This document shows positions 56,243 to 64,000 of a stretch of 64,000 bases of DNA, piece after piece. This DNA comes from Bacteroidota bacterium (GTDB lineage: Bacteria > Bacteroidota > Bacteroidia > Chitinophagales > Saprospiraceae): contig JAKQLF010000177.1 of assembly GCA_029567325.1 (NCBI GenBank), forward strand, positions 29,981 to 93,980, written 5' to 3'. How positions within the stretch are numbered: position 1 is the first letter of the stretch; every line of letters begins with the position of its first letter. The position numbers were made by a program, and so were the translations under genes. The notes beneath the pieces were generated by a model. The model did no database searches, was not told the origin of the DNA, and worked only from the letters and a program-made list of their open reading frames with translations.

Positions 56243-57301
56243 ATGCTTAAACGACTTACCTTATCGTACGTGCTGATAATAGGCGTAGTGTTCACAACAC
56301 TTGCACAAGACATACATTTTTCGCAATTTTATATGTCTCCACTCAACTTAAATCCTGCTATGACTGGTGTATTGAACTGCAAAAACAGATTTGCAGCCAA
56401 TTACCGTAATCAATGGGCTGGTGTTTTGGGTGGTAATGCTTACAATACTTACTCCTTGTCATATGATCAGAAAAATGCAGTTGGTAGAGATGATTATTTT
56501 GGTCTAGGTGGGACGCTCTGGGGTGATGTTGCCGGAGAAACCAGGTATGGTATGATTCAAGCACGTGTGAGTGGTTCTTACAGCAAAAAAATGTTTGGAA
56601 AAAGAAAGTCAGCATCTTATGCCGTTATAGGAGCAGATCTAGGAGTAACACAAAGGAGTATTGGCCAAGGCGATCTTCGTTGGCCAAGTCAGATATCTAC
56701 CAATGGTTTTGATCCTACGCAAGCAGGTGAAGTTTTGCAAGATTATACTAGATATTATCCTGACTTATCCTTGGGTTTACTTTGGTTTACCATAAAAGAT
56801 GATAATAATTACTGGTATTTGGGTGGTGCTGTACATCACCTCAATGCGCCTGATATTTCATTTTCAGGAATCAATGCAACTTTGTACAGAAGAATTACCG
56901 TACATGGAGGTGGAGAATTTTTGATGACTCAAAGTATGTCAGTAAAACCTTTTGGTCTATTTATGAGCCAGGGACCTCACAAGGAATTTAATGGAGGTGC
57001 TTCATTGAAATTTCTTTTGGGCAACGCCAGACAAAGTGATCAATCTTTTGAATTGGGTGCTTATTACAGACTTGGAGTACAAGCATCTCCTGATCCAGGC
57101 GACAATAGCACTGGTTTACATTCAGATGCAATTATATTTCAAACTAAGTTTAATTCAGGACAGGCATCTTATGGATTTACCTATGACCTCAACATTTCAA
57201 AGTTGGCTTCTGGTAAAACTGGAAATGGCTCTTTTGAATTTTCTGTGATGTATCAGATTTGTGGTCCGGAGAGTAGAGGGGTTTATTGTCCTAGGTTTTA
57301 A
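56243..57301 (+). CDS. PorP/SprF family type IX secretion outer-membrane protein, second copy
   Basis: 352 residues. Signal peptide (LSYVLIIGVVFTTLAQ), then the signature DIHFSQFYMSPLNLNPAMTGVLNCKNRFAANYRNQWAG, which is closer to the family consensus than the copy at 15994. It ends ICGPESRGVYCPRF with two cysteines. It has no PorE-type gene next to it. A run of downstream T9SS cargo genes starts on the opposite strand, so it may serve them. Confidence 0.9.
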   Translation: MLKRLTLSYVLIIGVVFTTLAQDIHFSQFYMSPLNLNPAMTGVLNCKNRFAANYRNQWAGVLGGNAYNTYSLSYDQKNAVGRDDYFGLGGTLWGDVAGETRYGMIQARVSGSYSKKMFGKRKSASYAVIGADLGVTQRSIGQGDLRWPSQISTNGFDPTQAGEVLQDYTRYYPDLSLGLLWFTIKDDNNYWYLGGAVHHLNAPDISFSGINATLYRRITVHGGGEFLMTQSMSVKPFGLFMSQGPHKEFNGGASLKFLLGNARQSDQSFELGAYYRLGVQASPDPGDNSTGLHSDAIIFQTKFNSGQASYGFTYDLNISKLASGKTGNGSFEFSVMYQICGPESRGVYCPRF

Positions 57302-57319
57302 GAACAGTATATAACGAGA

Positions 57320-57560
57320 TAACTGAAGTAGTGTTTGCATTCCGTAAACAAAGAAACTGTGTTTTCTTGAAGTATATCAAACTGAAAAGCAACTCCTCAG
57401 ATTTGATTGCCACAAATATTCCTCAGATCTGTCATGTTAGTATCTAGCAGGTTTTCTTGCTCACAGATTGCGCAGATTTAAGCAGAAATTCCACAGATTT
57501 GATAGCTCACAGATTACGCAGATTTACACAGAAATTCTACAGACAAGGTTAACATATATA
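57320..57560. repeat. CACAGATT-type repeats downstream of the second porP/sprF gene
   Basis: The gap 57302-57578 contains several copies of CACAGATT and GCAGATTT spaced by about 9-16 bases. A diverged copy of the last part (57490-57560) lies at 58920-58995. Confidence 0.5.
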
Positions 57561-57578
57561 TGACTAAAGAGCGTTTTT

Positions 57579-58631
57579 CTATTCTGACTTTATCACTCTA
57601 AATACCTTTGTATCTAGCTTATCCTTGATGAGAACAGAATAAATTCCTGATGGGTGTTGCGAGAAATCCATTAAAACATGACTATCTGTTACAGACATCT
57701 TATGGATGAGTTTGCCTGTCATATCATAGACTACTATACCTGATGGAGTTTGAAGATTTTCAATGGTAAATACCTGAGAGAAAGGATTTGGATAAACGTT
57801 TAATTGTTTACTCCTTTCTGAAGAAAAGTCAACTACTTTGACATCACCGTAAACATAACTACCATCTAAATCTAGCATTTTAAGGCGATAATAATTGAGG
57901 CCTAGTGCTGGTGATGTATGCAAAAATTTATATCTACTTCCATTCCCAGTTCCTTGTTGATTTGCTACTTCATTGAAATCAATGGCGTTTGCAGCATGTT
58001 CTACGCTGTAATTGGCAAAATTGTTTTCAATGATTGATTCCCATGTTATTTCTGCATTGTCACCAATCTTTTGAGCATTGAATGAAGCTAATGAAACAGG
58101 TAAGGCACAATTTAGAGTTGCAGTTGTGTATGCAAAATCATCCTCAGTATTTGTATTAACATCCAATATACAAGAGGATCCTTGTGATCCTGTGCTTATC
58201 AGTCCAACTGCTCCAAAAAATTCATTTACAGGGCTTCCCATTTTAGTTGAAAGCTTTAAATGAACATTTAGTAACTGCAGAGATGAAGGAATTGGCGCTA
58301 TCTGAGTTGCCCTTAAACGAGTCTTTTCTACGTTCATCTGATATGAAAAATAAGGTTTCCAATCTCCGCTTACTGCATCACTAGCTGTAACCCCATTGAA
58401 GGTTCCTGCATCATCACTTAATAAAAATCCTATACTTGATGGATAGGTACATAGAGGGTAATCACCATTTCCTGTGTATGTGAGTGTCACATCTTGACTA
58501 ACAATTGAACTACATGTGTATCTTACTTTGACTGGGTTGAGCATTATGGTATCAATTGTCATGTTCCACTGTCCAGTTGCTGAAAAATGCATAAAAATTA
58601 AAAACGCTGCACTATAAAAAAATCGAATCAT
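57579..58631 (-). CDS. Secreted protein with T9SS type A sorting domain
   Basis: About 350 residues from the Met at 58631 that begins the signal peptide MIRFFYSAAFLIFMHFSATG; the longer start adds 21 polar residues. The N-terminal 170 residues (cysteine-containing beta domain) are unknown. From LPVSLASFNAQKIGDNAEITWES on comes the module commonly linked to type A sorting domains, ending in NVYPNPFSQVFTI and DMTGKLIHKMSV. The last 175 residues are nearly identical to those of the next gene upstream. Confidence 0.85.
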   Translation of the reverse strand: MIRFFYSAAFLIFMHFSATGQWNMTIDTIMLNPVKVRYTCSSIVSQDVTLTYTGNGDYPLCTYPSSIGFLLSDDAGTFNGVTASDAVSGDWKPYFSYQMNVEKTRLRATQIAPIPSSLQLLNVHLKLSTKMGSPVNEFFGAVGLISTGSQGSSCILDVNTNTEDDFAYTTATLNCALPVSLASFNAQKIGDNAEITWESIIENNFANYSVEHAANAIDFNEVANQQGTGNGSRYKFLHTSPALGLNYYRLKMLDLDGSYVYGDVKVVDFSSERSKQLNVYPNPFSQVFTIENLQTPSGIVVYDMTGKLIHKMSVTDSHVLMDFSQHPSGIYSVLIKDKLDTKVFRVIKSE

Positions 58632-58683
58632 TAAGTTAGTTTGTAAAAAAAATAGTCCAATTTGATGCCATTCTTTATTAGAA

Positions 58684-58720
58684 TAAAAGTGCACAAAATA
58701 GATTTATTTATGCACTTTTA
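58684..58720 (-). terminator. Hairpin in the gap between two type A cargo genes
   Basis: TAAAAGTGCA (58684-58693) pairs with TGCACTTTTA (58711-58720). The remaining gap to 59025 holds a diverged copy of the CACAGATT-type sequence (58920-58995) and no gene. Confidence 0.5.
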
Positions 58721-59025
58721 GCTTAAATAAGAATATTCTAATTTGTTTTTATAACTTTTCGGTACTTTAGATCTGTCGCATTCTCAATTTCAGTTAGGTA
58801 TACTCCAATATTCTAGCTTGACCAAGATTTACTCTATCATCAACTCTTTTTAATTAATATGATTTTTTTCTTAGATATCAAGAACACTTTGGGATTCTCC
58901 ATCCTGAATGTCTTCAACTGGATCGGCACAGAAATTCCACAGATTTAATAGCTAACAAATAACATGGATCTGCACAGAAATACTACAGATCAGGTTAATA
59001 TATATATGACTATAGCATTGTCTTT

Positions 59026-60093
59026 CTATTCCGACTTTACCACTCTAAACACCTTAGTATCTAGCATATCCTTGATGAGAACAGAATAAATTCCTGATGG
59101 GTGTTGCGATAGATCCATTAAAACATGACTATCTGATACAGACATCTTATGGATGAGTTTGCCTGTCATGTCAAAGACCGTAATATCTGATGGAGTTTGA
59201 AGATTTTCAATGGTAAATACCTGAGAGAAAGGATTTGGATAAAGATTTAATTGTTTATTCCTTTCTGAAGAAAAGTCAACTACTTTGACATCACTGTAAA
59301 CGTAACTACCATCGAAATCTACAATTTTAAGGCGATAGTAATTGAGGCCTGGTGCTGGTGATGTATGCAAAAATTTATATCTACTTCCATTCCCCCTTCC
59401 TTCTTGATTTGCTACAACATTGAAATCAATGGCGTTTGTAGCATGCTCTACGCTGTAATTGGCAAAATTGTTTTCAATGATTGATTCCCAAGTTATTTCT
59501 GCATTGTCACCAATCTTTTGAGCATTGAATGAAGCTAATGAAACAGGTAAGGCAGAACATGTGCCAACTGTATCTAAACTCGTTTTCACATCATCACTAC
59601 CGGCAATTGAATTTGTTATAGTGCCTGCGTTACAATCTGGTGACTTAGCTCCGCTGCTTGGATCAACTTGTGCAGAAACAGAAAACGTATTTCCGACTGC
59701 CATAGGGCTCATAATTTTTAGAGTGTCCCTATAATTACCTAGGGGAATACTTGCATTCTGTATTCCATAATAACTTTCTTCAAATAAAATCCAATCTAGC
59801 TTATTACTATAACCTCCTGCTAAATTAGCAAATAGAGCACCAGAAGGAGAAACAACAAAAATAGCTGCGGCTCTGCAAGTTGGGTAATTTGCACTTGTGT
59901 TACTGGAATTAACCTTCCAGTAAACTACCAAATCATGAATCTGTCCACACTTTATAGAACCTTGTGGTTTTAAAACCTTTACAGAATCAATAGCAATATT
60001 ATATGAGTTTTGTCCAAAAACTGTTGTCAATAAACCTAACTGAATGACAAAAAATACAAAAACAATCTGCAAGTCCCCTCTTTTACTACACAT
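59026..60093 (-). CDS. Secreted protein with T9SS type A sorting domain, sister of the previous one
   Basis: 355 residues from the ATG at 60093 (signal sequence IVFVFFVIQLGLLTTVFGQ); the longer start at 60138 would overlap the gene before. Its N-terminal domain (YNIAIDSVKVLKPQGSIKCG) is unlike that of its sister, while the last about 175 residues share nearly all positions (SLASFNAQKIGDNAEITWES, NLYPNPFSQVFTIENLQTP, DMTGKLIHKMSV). This is a mosaic made by duplication of the C-terminal cassette. Confidence 0.85.
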   Translation of the reverse strand: MCSKRGDLQIVFVFFVIQLGLLTTVFGQNSYNIAIDSVKVLKPQGSIKCGQIHDLVVYWKVNSSNTSANYPTCRAAAIFVVSPSGALFANLAGGYSNKLDWILFEESYYGIQNASIPLGNYRDTLKIMSPMAVGNTFSVSAQVDPSSGAKSPDCNAGTITNSIAGSDDVKTSLDTVGTCSALPVSLASFNAQKIGDNAEITWESIIENNFANYSVEHATNAIDFNVVANQEGRGNGSRYKFLHTSPAPGLNYYRLKIVDFDGSYVYSDVKVVDFSSERNKQLNLYPNPFSQVFTIENLQTPSDITVFDMTGKLIHKMSVSDSHVLMDLSQHPSGIYSVLIKDMLDTKVFRVVKSE

Positions 60094-60127
60094 AATATCA
60101 TAAAGCCAGGGGTTGTAGTTATAAGAT

Positions 60128-61249
60128 CTATTCAGCAATCTTTACTAGTTTAAACATCTTTCTATCTGAGTCCCGACTTCCAATTAATTCTGCAAAATAT
60201 ATGCCAGAATTGATATCGGTCATATCCATTTGATATCGGTTTTGACCTTTTACATTTATTGATTTAACTAAACTGCCTGCACCATTTATTATTTTAATTA
60301 AATCGTAATCGCCATTTAAATCAAATACAACATTGTCTTGAAACGGATTTGGATAAACATCAACTGGCAGAGATTTGAATTCTACTGCTTTTATTTGCGA
60401 ATAACTAAAGCTACCATCCAAATCGACCATTTTCAATCTATAGTAATTTAAACCAGATAAAGGTCTATTATCTACAAATGAATATTCTTTTCTATTACCG
60501 CTTACGACTACTTCACCTATTGTTTGAATTCCAAAATTGTCTAATATTTGCCCTCTTTCATTTTCGTCTAAAACAGTATGAGAACGTTGAATTTCAAAGT
60601 GACTAGCGTTTATTTCTTCAGCTGATTGCCAGGTTAATATTGCTGTCTCATTCACATTTTTCGCATCAAACTTCATTAGAGTGATGGGTAATATGCAGTC
60701 CTGATTATTCTGGCCATTGTTATCTTCTGTATCTGCGGTAGTACTTGAATTGTAAACTGTAGGATTTGGATGTGTAACTTCTGCATTTACAATATACATT
60801 TGATTTTGCATATTAGGCGTCTCAATTGGGAATACGATTCTACCTCCATTTATTCCATTTAAAGGGTCGTCAATATCAAGATCCATAGGTATTGCACTAT
60901 TCTGTACACCTGTCAAGGTATTTCCAACTAAAGACCAATTAAAATATCCTGCAAAACTGCCAGTAGGTAATGCTAATATAGTTGCATCAACTGCAGTAAT
61001 CACAATTGTAGCACCACCATTTGAAAGAGGGTAAGAAACTGCACCCGGAGCACCAAATCCTCCACCTGCAACCTGAACAAGAAAGGAATTATAAATGGTT
61101 GACAAACAGCCAGTACCGCCAGATGGATTTATAGGAACACCATTTGCATCTTCCCATTGACCACCTGTAAAGGATATATCATAAATAGACTGAGTAAAAC
61201 CAATACTTACTTGAAGTACTAACACAAAAAATATGATTATTTTTTTCAT
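60128..61249 (-). CDS. Secreted protein with T9SS type A sorting domain, third of the group
   Basis: 373 residues. Signal peptide MKKIIIFFVLVLQVSIGFTQ. The N-terminal domain (YDISFTGGQWEDANGVPINP) is unrecognised. The C-terminal part has the same plan as the two sisters (LPITLMKFDAKNVNETAILTWQS, LNYYRLKMVDLDGSFSYSQIK, DVYPNPFQDNVVF, GIYFAELIG) but is clearly diverged. It follows the repeat protein by 15 bp, so they may share a transcript. Confidence 0.85.
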   Translation of the reverse strand: MKKIIIFFVLVLQVSIGFTQSIYDISFTGGQWEDANGVPINPSGGTGCLSTIYNSFLVQVAGGGFGAPGAVSYPLSNGGATIVITAVDATILALPTGSFAGYFNWSLVGNTLTGVQNSAIPMDLDIDDPLNGINGGRIVFPIETPNMQNQMYIVNAEVTHPNPTVYNSSTTADTEDNNGQNNQDCILPITLMKFDAKNVNETAILTWQSAEEINASHFEIQRSHTVLDENERGQILDNFGIQTIGEVVVSGNRKEYSFVDNRPLSGLNYYRLKMVDLDGSFSYSQIKAVEFKSLPVDVYPNPFQDNVVFDLNGDYDLIKIINGAGSLVKSINVKGQNRYQMDMTDINSGIYFAELIGSRDSDRKMFKLVKIAE

Positions 61250-61264
61250 GATTATCTTATAAAT

Positions 61265-64000
61265 TTATTTTCTAAATGTTAGAATTTGTGACGCTGCATT
61301 ATTAGCAAAATTTGTTTCACCACCCGATCCATTGTTTACAGCAACATTGAAACTTGTGAATCCGTCTGAACCAAGAGGGTTGTACAGACCTTGGAAAACA
61401 AACCTAGCTTGAGATCCCGCTTCAAAAGTGCCACCATTACCTATATATCTCCATCTGTGGAAGCTTGAGGCAATTCCTAAGTATTCCCATTCTGTGTTGT
61501 TGGCACTCACACCAGGAACAACTGTGCCATTGAAACCTGAATCCCAAGTAAAATTATACCTGTCTTGGAAAACTGGTACTCTTACGATTATTTGACGACA
61601 ATTTTCAACCAAATTGATTTCTGAAATTGTGATAACTGCCCTGACATTTCTTGCTCCTTGTATATTGTTTGGTGTTAAAATAATATTTGCCGTATAATCA
61701 GGAATTGTCAAAATTACATTTTGCTCTATCACATATTCACAACCATTTCCAATTGCAAACACATAATGATACTGTCCAGCATTGACCGCTCCCGGATTTG
61801 CTACAGGCGTGCCATTTATATTAAACCATGTACCTCCCGCATATTGAGCAGGAACTGCATTGTTCAGGTTGAATGTGAAGTTGAAACACAAATTATCAGA
61901 TAATTTAACAGTATCTGGACATTTGATATATCCTGCATCCACAGTCATATTCATAGATCCCTGAGCCAACACATAACTTCCTGTTGTACCATTTGTCGTG
62001 CTTGCATCACTGTCTTTGGCATCATTTCCTGCGTCTGCAGTAGTTCTTGCATAACCACTTGCAGTACCAAATTGAACTTTGTAGCTTCCTGGCTTCAAGT
62101 TGCTAAACAAATATTTTCCATTTGCACCTGTAGTGATTGGACTTATTGCATTTCCATAACCGTCAGTAGTTACAGGATTGTTGGTAGTACCATCCAATAA
62201 GGTCACTTGCACCCCTGCAAGACCTGCTTCAGATGCTTCTTGCAAACCGTTTGCATTACCATCAAACCAAACTGTATCACCAATACTTGCCAAACATGAA
62301 CCATCAATACTTACCTGTACTGGGAACCATTGTGAAATAGGACACTGTGATGGTGTATTTGGTGTGTACTCAACAACGATGTCAACAGTTGTACCTGGTG
62401 TATATAATGATGGATCAAATACTGTTATCTCATTGTAAATAGGATTGCCAGTTGTTCCATAATTTTCAAAGCCATCGACTTTATAGAATTTTATTGTACC
62501 ATTAGTTACATCATTTCCATTTAATACAACTCTTCCTGTTAAAGGTGTTATTGGGTCATACAAACATACATCAAGCGGCGTATTGTTTTCAAGTATTGGT
62601 AGGAAACAAACATTATTAAAAGTAAGTATATCTGTTCCGTTTGTAATCGTTACTGAATATCCTATCGCAACATCGTGTGCAAAACCGAACTCGTAATGGC
62701 CTGGATCATTTGGATCTTCTTCCAAAATGGTACCAAGCGGTACGTCAATGTTTTCAAAAGTATCAATTATTTGCATGCCAGTTTGTTGAATAATTCTCCA
62801 AACTTCTCCAGGAGCACCATCTACTAACAACACGTCTAAAACTTCAATTGGCACATTGGCATCGTAAACAATATCATGACAAGTACATGGATCTCCGATC
62901 GTTGGTTTTGGATTTTTGTAAACCCCAAAATCCCAAGTTTGGTCAAATTCATTTGCTGTCAAGAGCGTAGGAATTGTTTTGTAAGTTAAGGTGTCCGCAT
63001 CACTGTCTCTTGCATCATTTGATCCTTGGTCAGCTTTTGTCAATTTAAATGAACCAGGAATACTTGACATATCAATACCTACATAATAGGAACCAGGAGT
63101 CAGGTTTGTGAACGCATAATATCCTACAGAATTGGTCATTGTTGTAGTGATTACTGCATTGGTTACTCCGTTATACAAAGTAATTTTTGCGTTTTTCACT
63201 GGAAGTTCTGGGCCAACTAATGAATTGTCTTCAGGATCATAAATACTGTCTTGTATACCATTTTTGTTGCCATCATACCAAACATAATCTCCAATACTAG
63301 CAAACTGATACAAACCAGCATCATTTGTTGGATCATTTTCACCACTTGTCAAATTGATGGTTCCAGTTCTGCCAGTTGTTGTATTTGCATCACTGTCTGT
63401 TGGATCATTACCCACCATATTATTTTGTGGTGAAAGCGTATATCCAGAAGGTTTGATAAATTCTACGATATAGTTACCTGGTTTCAAATTGGTGAAACTG
63501 TAATCGCCATTTCCACTTGTGGTAGTTGTAGCAATTGAAGCTCCATCAGGTGTTCCGTCCGTGTTGTTGTCTGTGTACAAGTTTACAGTAACACCATTTA
63601 CACCAGTTGTTTCATTTCCATCCTGAACGCCATCTGCATCTAGATCCAACCATACTTTGTCACCAAGGCTCGCTACTTGGTAAAGACCAGCGTCATTTGT
63701 TGGGTCATTTTCACCATTTACCAAATTGATGGTTCCAGTTCTGCCAGTTGTTGTATTTGCATCACTATCTGCAGGATCATCTCCTACTGTATTGGTTTGA
63801 GGAGAAATTGTATATCCAGAAGGTTTTATGAATTCTACGATGTAGTTACCTGGTTTCAAATTGGTGAAACTGTAATCGCCATTTCCACTTGTGGTAGTTG
63901 TAGCAATTGAAGCACCATCAGGTGTTCCGTCTGTGTTGTTGTCTGTGTACAAGTTTACAGTAACACCATTTACACCAGTTGTTTCATTTCCATCCTGAAC
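61265..64000 (-). CDS. Large secreted repeat protein with SdrD-B-like domains (5' end outside window)
   Basis: At least 911 residues; the frame is open to the window edge. It contains four SdrD-B-type beta domains: two nearly identical ones (ASLGDKVWLDLDADGVQDGN ... NDPTNDAGLYQ, period 124 residues), a third (ASIGDYVWYDGNKNGIQD) and a fourth (ASIGDTVWFDGNANGLQEAS). Each has Asp/Gly-rich Ca-type text (DANTTTGRTG) and an NLKPGNYIVEF strand. Between them is a Cys-containing domain, and the C terminus (VNNGSGGETNFANNAASQ) shows no sorting signal I recognise. Likely a surface protein. Confidence 0.85.
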   Translation of the reverse strand, partial: VQDGNETTGVNGVTVNLYTDNNTDGTPDGASIATTTTSGNGDYSFTNLKPGNYIVEFIKPSGYTISPQTNTVGDDPADSDANTTTGRTGTINLVNGENDPTNDAGLYQVASLGDKVWLDLDADGVQDGNETTGVNGVTVNLYTDNNTDGTPDGASIATTTTSGNGDYSFTNLKPGNYIVEFIKPSGYTLSPQNNMVGNDPTDSDANTTTGRTGTINLTSGENDPTNDAGLYQFASIGDYVWYDGNKNGIQDSIYDPEDNSLVGPELPVKNAKITLYNGVTNAVITTTMTNSVGYYAFTNLTPGSYYVGIDMSSIPGSFKLTKADQGSNDARDSDADTLTYKTIPTLLTANEFDQTWDFGVYKNPKPTIGDPCTCHDIVYDANVPIEVLDVLLVDGAPGEVWRIIQQTGMQIIDTFENIDVPLGTILEEDPNDPGHYEFGFAHDVAIGYSVTITNGTDILTFNNVCFLPILENNTPLDVCLYDPITPLTGRVVLNGNDVTNGTIKFYKVDGFENYGTTGNPIYNEITVFDPSLYTPGTTVDIVVEYTPNTPSQCPISQWFPVQVSIDGSCLASIGDTVWFDGNANGLQEASEAGLAGVQVTLLDGTTNNPVTTDGYGNAISPITTGANGKYLFSNLKPGSYKVQFGTASGYARTTADAGNDAKDSDASTTNGTTGSYVLAQGSMNMTVDAGYIKCPDTVKLSDNLCFNFTFNLNNAVPAQYAGGTWFNINGTPVANPGAVNAGQYHYVFAIGNGCEYVIEQNVILTIPDYTANIILTPNNIQGARNVRAVITISEINLVENCRQIIVRVPVFQDRYNFTWDSGFNGTVVPGVSANNTEWEYLGIASSFHRWRYIGNGGTFEAGSQARFVFQGLYNPLGSDGFTSFNVAVNNGSGGETNFANNAASQILTFRK
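63290..64000 (-). repeat. Tandem 372-bp coding repeat
   Basis: The segment CAAATTGATGG begins at 63350 and again at 63722, and both units share long identical runs (for example TTCCAGTTCTGCCAGTTG). They encode two adjacent SdrD-B-like domains. The array continues beyond the window edge. Confidence 0.88.

Overview
The window looks like chromosomal DNA of a low-GC member of the Bacteroidota, most like the Saprospiraceae/Chitinophagia side of the phylum. Reasons: promoters of the TTTG-N19/20-TAnnTTTG type (best seen before rpsL, rpsJ and a porP/sprF gene), several type IX secretion (T9SS) genes and cargo proteins with type A and type B (gliding-motility-type) C-terminal sorting domains, a str operon without tuf, and long AT-rich spacers carrying degenerate 7- and 8-bp repeats. 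The taxonomic placement is inference; no rRNA or tRNA gene is visible.

Layout. 1-2.0 kb: 3' end of a penicillin-binding protein 1C gene, then a Xer recombinase and hpf. 2.5-9.8 kb: a five-gene plus-strand operon that can take L-rhamnose to pyruvate (isomerase, kinase, bifunctional aldolase/lactaldehyde dehydrogenase, lactate dehydrogenase) with an NCS1-type permease last. 10-13.4 kb: phosphohexomutase, pcm, a candidate small structured RNA with its own promoter and terminator, and two small unknown genes. 13.8-17.1 kb: a porP/sprF plus PorE-like OmpA pair of the T9SS. 17.3-20.3 kb: Uma2-type protein, mnmG, GNAT. 20.4-38.6 kb: one unbroken minus-strand translation cluster, rpsL to rplQ (str, S10, spc and alpha operons, with secY, map, infA, rpmJ and rpoA). 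39.4-41.5 kb: GNAT, DoxX-like protein, DUF2795 protein, cmk. 41.5-51.4 kb: T9SS cargo (one with a dockerin-like segment and a G10 tract in its signal-peptide region), a CNNM/CorC protein, a radical SAM/SPASM protein, another type B cargo protein and lptC. 51.4-52.5 kb: a gene-free stretch full of dyads and short repeats. 52.5-57.3 kb: hexapeptide acyltransferase, bacilliredoxin, a three-gene cytochrome/DUF5777 operon, a second porP/sprF. 57.6-64 kb: a minus-strand run of secreted proteins, two with nearly identical sorting cassettes, and a truncated SdrD-B-like repeat protein.

How it fits together: housekeeping translation genes occupy the middle, and both flanks carry surface and secretion functions of the T9SS (outer-membrane ring-associated PorP/PorE proteins plus cargo). 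The most notable observations are the homopolymeric G10 tract that puts the signal peptide of a dockerin-like surface protein out of frame by one base (candidate phase variation), the candidate ncRNA at 12.3 kb, the rhamnose operon with an unusual transporter, and the repeated C-terminal sorting cassettes.
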